Below are positions 1 through 10,499 of a DNA stretch of 64,000 bases, piece after piece. This DNA comes from Ramazzottius varieornatus. Its lineage: Eukaryota; Tardigrada; Eutardigrada; Parachela; Ramazzottiidae. Each line of letters starts with the position of its first letter. The first letter of the stretch is position 1. The stretch spans positions 434,001 through 498,000 of the forward strand of contig BDGG01000005.1 in the NCBI GenBank assembly GCA_001949185.1, written 5' to 3'. The position numbers and the translations under genes are program-made. The notes under the pieces are model-generated. The model had not been told where the DNA came from. It ran no database searches and saw nothing but the letters and a program-made list of their open reading frames with translations.

Positions 1-3000
1 AGTGGAGTCCATCGCAGCTTGGGACAGATTCAGGCCGGAAACGTTGACAGGCAGAACAGCCAGACCGGTGAAGAAGACTGTCTCAGTTCCGTTGGCTGTT
101 TGGACAAGTTCCTTACCTTGGAACTGCACGCTTAAGAGCAGCGTCTCGTTGAGGTTGCCCAGCTGTTGAGGACTTGATTCAGCAGCTGCTTCCGCATTCT
201 TCTCATTCGTTTTGTCTTCCTTCTTGGCTTCTTTCTTCTTCGACTTGTCCTTTTTGGACTTTTCCTTCTTCTCTTTGCTCTTCTCCTTCTTTTCTTCTTC
301 CTCATCATCATCATCCTCGTCGTCATCGGCATCACGTTTCTTTCGGGCAGCCGACAGGGAAGTGGTGGTGCTCCCGGTAGATGACGCTGTGGTTGTGGAA
401 CTTGTCGTGCTGGAGGTCGAGGCAGGAGTGGTAGTCGCGGTAGAAGCACTCGAAGTAATGTTCAAGAGGGTGGCGTTAACGAGGGAAATATTGGAGCTCA
501 GGAGAGTGCTTATCAGTGCCGAAGTTGGTATGGTCGACGCGAGGGCCAGTACGGTGCCATTGACGGTTTTCTCTTGCAGAGCCTCAGATGCACTCTGGAC
601 ATTGGACTGCCCAGCTGCTGTGGCATTGGACTGTTCAGCTGTCGAGGCGTTGGACTTAGAAGCAATGACGGTGATCTTCCCGACTGTCAACTTTCCGCTG
701 CTGGCCCTTTCGCCTTTCGCGGCAGCACTTCCGGCACTCTTCTGGGAACCCGAAGAACTATTGCTTTTTCCAGACTTTTTCGAGCTCTTGGCGTCTTTTC
801 CAGTGGCCGACTCTTCTTCAGCGGTGGCAGACTCTTCTTCTCCTTCTTCGCCGGCTGCCGACTTGTCCTTCGACGAACCTTCAGACTTTCCACTGCTAGA
901 ACCGTTTTTCCCGGACTTCCCTTTACCCGATTCCTCCCCGGCCTCTCCGTCTTCCTCTCCTTCCGAGGTCATGCTCTTACCCTTGGAGGAACTTTTGGAC
1001 TTTCCGCTGTATGATCCCTTCTTACTCTTCCCAGATTCTCCTCCGGCCTCTTCCTCGTCTTCATCACCTTCCGAAGACTTGTTCGAGCCCTTGTCCTTCG
1101 ATGAGCCCTTGGACTTTCCCCCTTCTTCCGATTTTCCACCGCCGGACTTGCCTTTTCCAGAGCTTTCCTCTTCCATTTCTCCGGACGATCCGCCCTTTCT
1201 GTCGGTCTTCTCGTCATTCCCACTCTTATCGCTGCTCTTGCCTTTGTCAGACTTCTTGTCAGATTCTTCTTCGCTGGACGAGTCGTCGGATCCGCCACCT
1301 GATTCACAGTGACATTTGTGTTTCTTGCCGTGATTAATGCTGTCTGTTTTAACCAAATAGTTTAAGTTAAGATACGTTATGGACAGACTGCAGTTTGGTA
1401 TATTTTGTTTCAATCGATTACGAAAAAGGTTAAAAAGGGAATTTCAGTTAAAAATGGCGAAATAAAGTTCTCACCTTTTTTGTCTTTCTTCTTCTCTTCC
1501 TCATCCTCTTCCTTCTCGCCATCTTTTGACTTCGAGCTTTCTTTCTTTTCGGGTTCACTCTTCTCCATCTTCTTTGACGACTTGGAACTTTCTTTCTCTT
1601 TCTTTTCAGGTTCGCTTTTCTCCATCTTCTTTGACGACTTCGAGCTAGATTCCTCCGACTCTTCCTCACCGCCTTTGGAGGCCTTCGTGCTGGCGGACTT
1701 TTTCGCTGGCTTTTCTTCTTCCGTAGCGACTGACTCTTCACTCTTCATCGCTGATTTCTTTGAGGACTTCTTTCCAGGCTTTTCATCTTCCTCCTTGACT
1801 GTGGACGACTTGGAAGCCTTACCCGCGCTTTTCTCTTCAACACCGGAGGACTTGGCATCCTTCTTAGAGTCTACGGCTTTCTCCTCCTTTGCTGAGGGCT
1901 CTTCTGCTGTTTCGGCTTCGGCCTTGGCGCCTTCGGAATCCTTGGAACTCTTCGCTTCGGATTTCTTCGCACTCTTCTTTTCAGGCTTCTCTTCGGCAGC
2001 AGCAGCACGTGTCAGACGCTTGAGGACTACAAGGAAACGCATTCGTCAACATATTTCACCTAATACAGTCAGTACGCAGTTGACGTGACGGTCGAAGAAG
2101 TACCACACGGACAATTTCCGACGAGTGAAAGCGATGGAACAACTGGGCCTTTGGGCCAACAGACAAGGAAGTGACGTTAGACTTCCGACAACACGACATA
2201 ACTCGTTCGACATAAACGGATTTTTCCTACTGTGGAGTGTAATAAGAAAGCTCACCGATTGCGCGGAAGCAATGTGAGTTAACGCACAGCGTTTTATTAT
2301 ATTGATTGGAGACGCCATTTAAAGTCTGGAACATGGAACGATTGCGGCAAGATTACACGACATACATCCATAAACATAAAACAGATGGTTGAAGTCAAGA
2401 ATGATGGTACTGATTGGAGGACTTACGAAAAGAGATTCACAGATTACATGGACAACATGGAAACAGCTGCCAAATATCCAATTACACATCTATCATAAAA
2501 CACGTAAAAGTTTTCTAGTTACCCATCTCTTGCTCATCATCCTCGTCAACGTCAGCTTGGGTGTCTGTAACGAAATAAGGAGGATTTAGTTTGATATTCA
2601 CGTGGAAGACAGGTTGATGTGCACAAAGGTTTGGGAAAAGATCATTTTCCCAAGTGACGCGCACGTTTAGCCAGTGACAACGGAAACGTGCGCCACTAGA
2701 GACAACGTCCCAAGTCCCAGATAAGTACAGGTGTTCTTACCCGTGGCATCACGTTGTTGACGCGGAGGCATTCCCTGCATGCCATTCTGGCCTCGTTGCA
2801 TCTGCATGCGAGGGTCGTTCATGTTCATCTGACCATTGCGCATGTTGGGAGGCGGTTGGAAGAACTGAGCGGGAAGTTCGTAGTCGGTCTCTTGGACGTT
2901 GACGGTACCGTTGAAGGCCGCCACGAAGATCTGTCCGTCGGTACTTTGGATGGCCATCTCGTAGATAACGGGAAGGGACTTCTTGTTGGCCCATGCTGCC

Positions 3001-4925
3001 AGGAGGGGAACTGCGGCGACGCTGTAACGTTGACCAATCTGTCCCTTGACGAGGATAGTGTCCAGCGACTGGGGAGCAATACAGCTGATGATCTTGGCCT
3101 GCTTGTCACCAGTGTTCTGCCATTGAACAACGGGGAAGGGAATACCGGCACGCAGAGCGAAGGCTTGGATTGGTCCGGCGTTGGCGCCAGCGGTGAATGT
3201 GATGATCACTACAAAGGGAAGAAAAGGTCCTGCTTAGCTCATTTTCCCCGAAAAGTCAACACAACTATTGTCTATCGGTCGTGATGCACGAAAAGTAGGT
3301 CGTCTTTTCATATAAGGATCTTTTGTGGTGGCCCTCCCAGAAACGGTGGTTTGATTCTGCACAGAATGGATTGTAGGTATTGGGTCTGAACGCCGGCAAA
3401 TGACTTCAGCACGATCGTTTCCCACGTGGCGCATGCTCTCGGCCAGTTACAATTAACGCGTGCGCTACTTCAGATGACAGCCATGTTCAGTTCATTTGCC
3501 GACATCAGAAAATCTTTTCTCTTTCTCCATTCTTTTCTGACAAAGCTCCGACATCGTACTGATAGTGAAACCTAAAGTCCGTTTTTTTTGGGGGGGGGGG
3601 GGTTTCCGTGCTTCCAAAGTTCTTTTGGACCTTTGCACGATACTGATCCATCATTTCTGGGAGATCGTTCACCGTGAATCACTCGACTGGGCTTGACTGA
3701 GCCAACAAAACAGACGCTCCTAAAGCAAATTCGGTTACATGTTCAAACCCTCACACCGTAAAGTAGTAAACTCGACATCTAAAACTGCCATCTAGTGTGT
3801 TTTACGTAACATAAAATCTGGCAGTATGGATGGAAGCTTGAAGGATTTCGAACCCGGAAGTGCTTCTGCCAATCAACAAACTTCAAATTAATCAAATCAA
3901 GCATTGAATGAGCGCTTTGCTAACAAATGGGGTCCTCGACCTCCAGCATGAGTCTGCTTTATAACCAATAATCCAAATCAGAAATCAAGTTTCTTTTCCA
4001 TAGTTTGCCATGAAACAGCCTGAGGAAATTTGTTGGTCAATCATTTGTTTCTAGAGAGGCGGGTAGATGTGCCACGCACCTTTGACGTGGAGTCTGACTT
4101 CACGCCATCGAAGTTTAGTAGGCCTTGGGTTCCACGCCGGCAACTTTGAGGCTTGTAGTCAGAGTTATCGGCGTGTGAGACTTTTCGTTCCGGTACAAAG
4201 AACAAGGTTAACACTTGGCACTGAAAAAACATCCGCTACTGGCAGCTTCAGTTTTGGTCTGAAAACCTGCATATTACCACAATCACGCAAACTCTTAAGC
4301 ATAAGGCATCACCAAACTAGTTAGATATTTCAGAAAAACCCCTCACCAAATAGACCGAATAAAGTATCAATGGAATCCAACAGAAATGGGGAGTGGGCGA
4401 GTGAATGGAACCAGATCGTTGTCTCAAACGGCGCACGTTTTCATGAGTATTGGCTAGAAGTGTGCGTCGCTTGGGAAAAAGGATTTGGTTCAAATTATTT
4501 GCGCGCAGCCCAAACACCACTGCAATTCCCAGCCCATTGGCTTTCTAAAAAGTTCTACCGTGTATCCGTCGTACTCTTGCTCTATGCTGGAAGAAGAACA
4601 TTCCTATGTATGCAATGCGGAAGCTTCGGTGGAAACAAAATTATTATTTCTTGAAGGAAAATTTTCCGAATAAGAGTTGCTTACTGTCAATGGGAGCTCC
4701 CTTGAAGGTCTTCTTATAATCCACGGTATCGGGACGTTGACGAGCTATCACGGTGAAATTGTACTGGCTGGGTCCTGTCGCCAGCTTTCCATCTCCAAAG
4801 GGCTTCTCGCATTCCACTGGAGGTCCTTGGTCAGTTCCTTGTCCTCCCCTCGAGTTCTGGTTGGTGGTGGGAGCTGCAAAAAGAGGCACTATCAGTCCGA
4901 GTAGAAGGAAGGCAAGACGAGCCAT
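1..4925 (-). CDS. Secreted Lys/Glu/Ser-rich protein, 3' end outside window
   Basis: I do not recognise the family. Exons read on the minus strand: 4925-4685, 3208-2741, 2564-2523, 2026-1475 and 1298-1 (open at the edge). All splice phases agree and about 867 codons are visible. The start MARLAFLLLGLIVPLFA is a clear signal peptide. Residues ~20-240 look globular, with one early Cys (ECEKPFGDG). They are followed by a Pro/Met/Gln/Asn stretch, then a long low-complexity part rich in K, E and S that contains two copies of SSKKMEKSEPEKKE. Further on come a Thr/Ser-rich mucin-like stretch, a dibasic RKKRDADDD site that could be cleaved by a furin-type protease, a D/E/K block, and an N-glycosylation-rich tail (NETL, NGTE, NVSG). 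The likely role is a secreted, disordered, highly charged matrix or cuticle-type protein; this is inference. Introns 1 and 2 carry three family A repeats. Confidence 0.6.
2625..2720. repeat. MITE-like repeat family A, copy 1
   Basis: Imperfect palindrome with core CAAGTGACGCGCACG and AACGTGCGCCACT. It lies in intron 2 of the secreted Lys/Glu/Ser-rich gene. Both ends are degraded. Confidence 0.6.
3391..3506. repeat. MITE-like repeat family A, copy 2
   Basis: Core CACGTGGCGCATGC facing GCGTGCGCTACT. It ends with TTCATTTGCCGACATC, the subfamily end also seen in the copy near 13286. It lies in intron 1 of the secreted Lys/Glu/Ser-rich gene. Confidence 0.65.
3582..3602. repeat. T8/G13 homopolymer run
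   Basis: A run of T followed directly by a run of G inside the first intron of the secreted gene. It is simple low-complexity sequence, and its length is likely to vary or be misassembled. Confidence 0.9.
4397..4510. repeat. MITE-like repeat family A, copy 3
   Basis: Core AACGGCGCACGTTTTC facing AGTGTGCGTCGCTT, with AGATCGTT to the left. It lies in intron 1 of the secreted Lys/Glu/Ser-rich gene. The arms are diverged. Confidence 0.55.
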
Positions 4926-5191
4926 GTTGACGGATATCCTAAATGCAGGAGGAAAAATCAGTTTAAATTTCAGAGGAACGTGGAAAATCCGAATGGCAGA
5001 ACTTTTCAAGACTGAGCAAAATCTCAGACGAGTTTGAGCTTGAGATGGAACTTGTCTTTTGTACCCTTTCTGACGCTACGTTGTCCAGCCTATCATGAAA
5101 TCATTCTTGTCGAAAAACACGCCCAAAAGTACGTACATGTAAATATCCGCGTTCACGGCACACTCGTGTTGAGTCACTGTCTTGTCTGATG

Positions 5192-6213
5192 TAGAGCCCT
5201 GCAGCAGTCGCTGAAACCAGTGCTGCTTCTGCACTGCATCCGGTTTCCAGAAACTGCAACTGCACTGCACTGCATTTAAAAATTAAGACTTTCTGCCCAC
5301 CAACGAAAATACATGTCAAACACAACGTAAACGTCGTTGTTTTACGGAGATTAAACGGAAAAACGGTAGAATCCAGTGCTATTTTAATGATTGTAATAGA
5401 TAATTGAAAATGGCCGAAAACCGGCTTTTAAATTTTACTATCATAATTAAAATTGCCAAACCCAGCCGACGGATTTTACTATATAGTAAATATAGTAAAA
5501 TTGGCTGGATGTTGGAATAGTAAAATAGCTAATTAAAATTAAACCAAACTGCAATTAAAACGGGACCGAAATGCGGAAAGGTGGTTGAAACTGCGCAATC
5601 GATGGTATTTTCTGCATCTTTTCTACTGTTTGACATTAGGCAACATCCGCGAAACGTATCCTAGGTACTGCGTACAAGCTCAGTTTGCACACCGGGTTGT
5701 GGAAAATGAGCTGCGCACCACATAGTTTCGTTCTGGCGCACGGCGAATTGTGCGTTTTGTTATGCTGCGGTGCATTGATTCCACGACTAAAGAGCTAACA
5801 GTGCGCCAGCATAGCGCGAAACGTGCCAGTTTCCATCGCCCCGCAAGTAAAATAATAGAAATTGCTGCTGCTAACATAAGTAAAATTAATAGGTAATAGA
5901 CAATTCTACGAGAACCGTTTCCTGCAATCAAAATTATGAAGCCTGGTTGAGTTTTAATGGTCGTAATAGGAAATAAAATTCCAAAAGTCATAGTAAAATA
6001 ACACTGGTATAATCCGGCCAGAAAATGCAAAAAAAGCCGATTTTACTACTGTTTTCTAGCCCACAACAGTATACTGCGATGAAAGGTGCTCACTTTTTCG
6101 AAACTGCAACTGCACTACAACTGCATTTTCTCACCATTTCGGCGACTGCAACTGCACTGTATTGCAGTAAAATGCAGTGCAGTGCAGAACGTGCTGCATG
6201 TTGCAGGGCTCTA
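5192..6213. mobile_element. Non-autonomous hAT-like DNA transposon
   Basis: The element is 1022 bp and is flanked on both sides by the perfect 8-bp direct repeat GTCTGATG (5184-5191 and 6214-6221). The left end is TAGAGCCCTGCAGCA and the right end, read in reverse complement, is TAGAGCCCTGCAACA. Eight-bp target duplications and terminal repeats fitting YARNG are typical of hAT transposons (established family features). Subterminal regions near both ends carry many ACTGCAACTGCACTGCA-type motifs, as hAT subterminal transposase-binding repeats do. No open frame inside resembles a transposase, so mobilisation would need an enzyme from elsewhere. The perfect target duplication suggests a fairly recent insertion. 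It lies between the secreted protein gene and the TYW4 gene. Confidence 0.85.
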
Positions 6214-6769
6214 GTCTGATGGAACGGAAATTCCGAAAAACTAATAATTTGAAATCCATATTCGTTTGAGATTTGAGATTTTCGCCTGTGTTGAGTTTTA
6301 CTGCATTCATAAAGATGGCTTTGTTTACAGTTTAGGTAAGGAAAACATCCGGTTTGCTTTTGGCTTTTCCATCGTTGAACCAGCACAGCTGCGCGGTGTT
6401 CAATTCGTTCTGTTTCGTCACTTTCGACGAATCCGCCAAATGTTTATGGGAATTAACCGGAACGTCGTTCGACTCTTCCGATAAACACGTCTGAAAAGTT
6501 ATATGTGCGACGATAATATGATTTCGATTGATCGTAAAATCATTGCGCAAAAAAACTGGCACGGCATAAACCAGTTTCTCATCGGGAAATACTGTAGTGC
6601 TTTGAATTCCTCTAAGCGGTGTAGTACACCCAGCGACGAGCCAACTGATTTTAAGGAAACACGAAGGCGATCGTAGGAAGAGCCGACAGACGAAGATCAG
6701 AAAGTCATTTGTGGCTAATTGTAAAAAAACCAAATCAGAAGGTTCTAGGCGAAAGTTCTATTCATGCTA

Positions 6770-9700
6770 TTAAATAAGGACACCAGCCACATCGAATGTG
6801 AGTGGATGAGCGTTGAAATGGGAACCGAAAGAGAAACAGTTTCCACCGCCACCCATAATCCATATTCTCGAGCTGCCATCCTCTCCTGTGAGCAGGTTGC
6901 TCGTATGGTTGAACAGCATGTAATCCGACCTCTACAAAAATAAGCGTAGCTAACTTTGTCCACTCTTCTTATACCGTAGGTTAAGGTAGACGTACCTGAG
7001 AGTTGGGGGGAAGGTCGAGAGTGAAATGCCGCTGTTCCTTGCTGCTTAGGTCGAGCACAGCGACGTCAGGAAGCTCTTCCGTCAAATGGCTTACTCCACC
7101 AACAAGCACCAGGAACCTGTCATCCACCACGTGACTTGTATGGCCAAATCTTGGGTAGGCCAAGTCACACAAGGAAGTCCACTCCTCTCCATCGTAGACC
7201 TGAACCGCAGAGATCGCCGCACCCTCTTGCCAACCTCCCGACAAGAGGACCTTGATCGATCCCCATCGTGTAATGGAGCTCAGACGAGCAGGATGGTTGA
7301 AGCTCAGTGGAATCTACAAAGCACCCCTTGATCCAACCATCATCCAATCATCTTACGAAAGGACATTGGTGATGTGGGTCAAGATGCCAACCTGAGTAAT
7401 GCCGACCCCGTCACGCGTGAGATCGCATTTGAAGTAGTCCATCAAGGAGCCCTCTTCTTCCCTTTGGCTACTTTGAACTGCCAGGGAAACGTCCCCTGCG
7501 GATGAGGTCTTTCTGTTCATCACTTTCGAGCAACAGCAGCTTGGGAAATGGAGTCCACATGAAAGAATTCAAGATACCCGGGCTCACCTTCGAGAAGATC
7601 GACTGTCTGGCATCTGATACATCCCGATTCAGAGTTTAACAGAGCGCGTTTCTCTCCCTTCTGCACGGAGAAAGTTATCTTACCCGACAACGCGTCTATG
7701 CCGAAATCCAACGCGTAAAAACTGGTGTTGGGTTTCCCGGGCGAAGTCCGACCGCCCACGACTATCAGACAGTTCTCCACCTGTCGGCTCCTCATGATAC
7801 TATGATGTACCAAAGGACCTGCAGCCAGACAAAACATGCTAGATTCTCACTTAGACTTCCACAACGTCCAAAGGTTAACTTAAGTTTCAGTGAGCCGTCT
7901 AATACAGATGTCGGAAGCCAAACTGCTGCCGTCTCCAAACCAACTTCAACCGAGTCACAGATTCCGGAAGTACTTTCATTCGTCAGTGCTTTGGGTTCGC
8001 CAGTTGCACAGATGCCTCCGATGATTATGACGGCGCGAAGTACTGTTCCGTCTGGAGCAGGAAGGTTCACGACGGCCGAGGCGTGGCCGTACAGAGGGAA
8101 GTACCCTGACATGACAGTCGTGGCGATGGATGAAACGGAAGCCTTGACCGGATTTTGAATAGACTGATACTTCCGGAGGAAGGTCTGTGAAAACGACCCA
8201 TTGGCTGCCAGAGCAATCACATAGTGACGGCACTTCTCCACAAACTCTTCGTGCTCGTCAAACGGTTCGAGAGTGTCGACTCGTTTCCTTTCTTCGACAG
8301 TGATGAAACGATGCCAAAACTCACTGACGGACAATGCAACACTCGAAGTCCAGCCCTGTAATCCCAACGCGTTGTTCAACTTCTGACGAAAGAGAACCAA
8401 ACAAACTAAATGGAACTCATCTTGTACCGTGCTATTAAAACGACGCTGGTGGGAATCAGCCGAAACATACTTTGGCACATTCATCAGCGGTGTGCCTTGT
8501 TTGGTAAAGTGTTTCATCCTGTTAAGAAAAGCAGTGATTACGAGCACAGTTCCGTTTGGTACAGACAAGAGTCATGCTGAGCTACTTGCATCTCTTACAT
8601 GATAACTCCGAATGGATCATTGGGCTGAATCTGTTCGTAATTCAATGACACCGAACTGGGAAAGGTTTCCGAACAAGCCGAGAGTATCCGTAGGACACTG
8701 AAATAGGCACCTTGACAGGTTACAACTAGTGCGCACTGATAGGTGTCTAGTTGCGTGAAAGCACTGCGGACCTACTGATTATCCTCAAGGTAGGTCAGGA
8801 CGACTTCCGACAGGATGAAAGTTGGTACGAACCGGTCGATGTTCAGCTCTGTACAGAGAGCAGTAAAGTCCGCGTTCTCCCGTAAGTCCATTCCAACCAG
8901 TAAGTATTTCCCCTTCGCCGAACTGTTGATCACACATGGTGGATTTTGTGAGATTCGTGGCTCGGAGAATCCTTTGAGGAGAGAAAGCATCTTGTCTTTG
9001 GACTGAATATTTGAAAGCTTGTTGCGGACTACATCTTCGAAGTCAATCTACAATAAAGATTTGCGTCAAGTACAACCTAAGTACCATAGTGCTTTACAGC
9101 ACTATGGTACTTCGATATGCTGTAAAGCACTATGGTACTTCGATATAGCGAAGATCCAGTTGGTCCATGGTATCACGTTGAGACGAATGCAGACGGAAGA
9201 ACAGAGTATCATATCCAGCTCCCAAAACAACAATCTAGAAACGACCACTGATGCTTCTTGACGTTAGAGTTGTTGTTAGACCAAATATCGAAAAACGTCG
9301 TTTCACAGTCAGACCTACATTGACCATAGGGCGTGGAACATTGCTGCATTCTCCATTTATGCTGGAGCGTGAAGCTTCCGCCAGAAAGTCCAGCAAGATA
9401 GTTTGAATCGACTTTTCCCTCACGTAGTACCCTCTACCAACAAACCCATCAGTAAACGGCAGTAAGTCGGGCAAGTCGCGAAGAAGAACAACGACAGATC
9501 AGCCGACTGTTTAACCTGTTGATGAGAGGCGTACGGCGGGCCTTCTTCGCGACGAAATGCTCCATGAACTCGTCGGTAACGTATCCCGCTGCCGCCGTAG
9601 AGCACTTGCTGACACTACTGTAGTCGTTTGTCTTCTGCACCTGATGGAAGAAAACAAAAATGGTTTATGGTTATTCCGGAATACAGTATACGGAACATGC

Positions 9701-9850
9701 AGTCACTTCATATAGACGATATAAATAAGCTACAGCCTATACAGTATGTTGCCCGATGCGATCGGGTACGGAACGGTACAACAGGACAGCAAGTCTCCAG
9801 TTCCGCACCTGCTTGTCTGTATGTGCAGAAGATGTAGATGTTAACACCAT
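6770..9850 (-). CDS. LCMT2: TYW4/LCMT2: tRNA wybutosine-synthesising methyltransferase with Kelch domain
   Basis: TYW4 is the last enzyme of wybutosine synthesis on tRNA-Phe; it uses SAM to methylate and methoxycarbonylate the base. Twelve exons read on the minus strand: 9850-9809, 9640-9516, 9433-9319, 9234-9139, 9047-8776, 8697-8599, 8518-8428, 8382-7857, 7818-7588, 7522-7392, 7313-6996 and 6931-6770. All phases close, giving 735 aa (human ~686). The N-terminal half is the leucine carboxyl methyltransferase fold: QKTNDYSSVSKC, RGYYVR, the SAM motif VVLGAGYDT, LSEVVLTYLE, NYEQIQPNDPFG and EPFDEHEEF. The C-terminal half has Kelch-type blades (VIIIGGI, LIVVGGR, VLLSGGW, LVLVGG) and ends with MGGGGNCFSFGSHFN. 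The Kelch half separates it from LCMT1, the PP2A methyltransferase. Two introns (8427-8383 and 7856-7819) are only 45 and 38 nt, so those borders are less certain. Confidence 0.93.
9081..9145. repeat. Hairpin plus tandem duplication at TYW4 intron 4 donor
   Basis: GTACCATAGTGCT and AGCACTATGGTAC form a near-perfect hairpin at 9081-9110. The segment AGCACTATGGTACTTCGATAT is then repeated with a GCTGTAA spacer. On the minus strand the TYW4 exon end ATCGAA with its donor GTACCATAG is therefore present twice. The ends resemble family B MITEs (GTACCGTAATGC). Confidence 0.8.
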
Positions 9851-10499
9851 GGCGCTGCTCCCGTGCTCGCGTACTGGGGGTTAGAAGCGGCTCTGATGAC
9901 GACCTCCGTGTTACTCCAGTCCACTCGCATCGGCTGCTATTCGGCTGGCCAATGTCCGCGATGTGCCGGGTACGCTACAAACACATTCTGCAGACCCGGC
10001 TCCGGATCTCCATCGAGTAAATTCCACGGTTACGGTGCTGGCACAACTGGTTCTCCTTTCCTTCGGGTTCTTCTACGTGTACTGTGCTAAAACGATGATA
10101 AGAGAGATCGGCAATAAAAACAAAAACATCGCAGTGACCTCAGCCAGTCGGCCCTGTCGTCGTGGAGCCCCTGAGAGTATCAAGGGGGCCCGCCAGTGGT
10201 AGCCTGGAGTTTGCGATAATTTGGTTAGAATGGTATTCCCGATTGATTACTGATACTTGATTGACTTGACGATATTGGTGTTTATTTTCCGTTTTGCCAC
10301 TTTCGAGCCATTCTGCGACTGCGAGGAGATCATCCAGAACCAGAAAAACTTCCTGGAACGAGTAACGCTGTCAGTTCATACAGGTATAGCGTGTCAGTCG
10401 GGACAGCGTGACGGTGGACTTTGAGAGCGGGATCGTTGCTGCGGATCTGGGACTGTCGGTTGGGTGCTGACTTCCGTCGTTGGGACGAACCCTTCATTC
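9851..10499. other. Shared upstream region of TYW4 and MINDY3
   Basis: This region separates the divergent start codons of TYW4 and MINDY3 and probably holds both promoters and 5' UTRs. On the plus strand a frame around 9960-10202 contains a hydrophobic stretch (VLAQLVLLSFGFFYVYCA) but has no ATG in frame. I could not assign it to a gene. Confidence 0.5.

Noticed and set aside
212-1312. 366-codon plus-strand frame rich in Ser, Leu, Phe, Pro and Asp
   Set aside because: It is the antisense image of the Lys/Glu/Ser-rich exon; long runs of GAA/AAG/TCC codons suppress stops in the reverse frame. The minus-strand frame has coherent splice phases and continues a signal-peptide protein.
1405-2088. 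227-codon plus-strand Ser/Phe-rich frame
   Set aside because: Same reason: antisense of the exon at 2026-1475.
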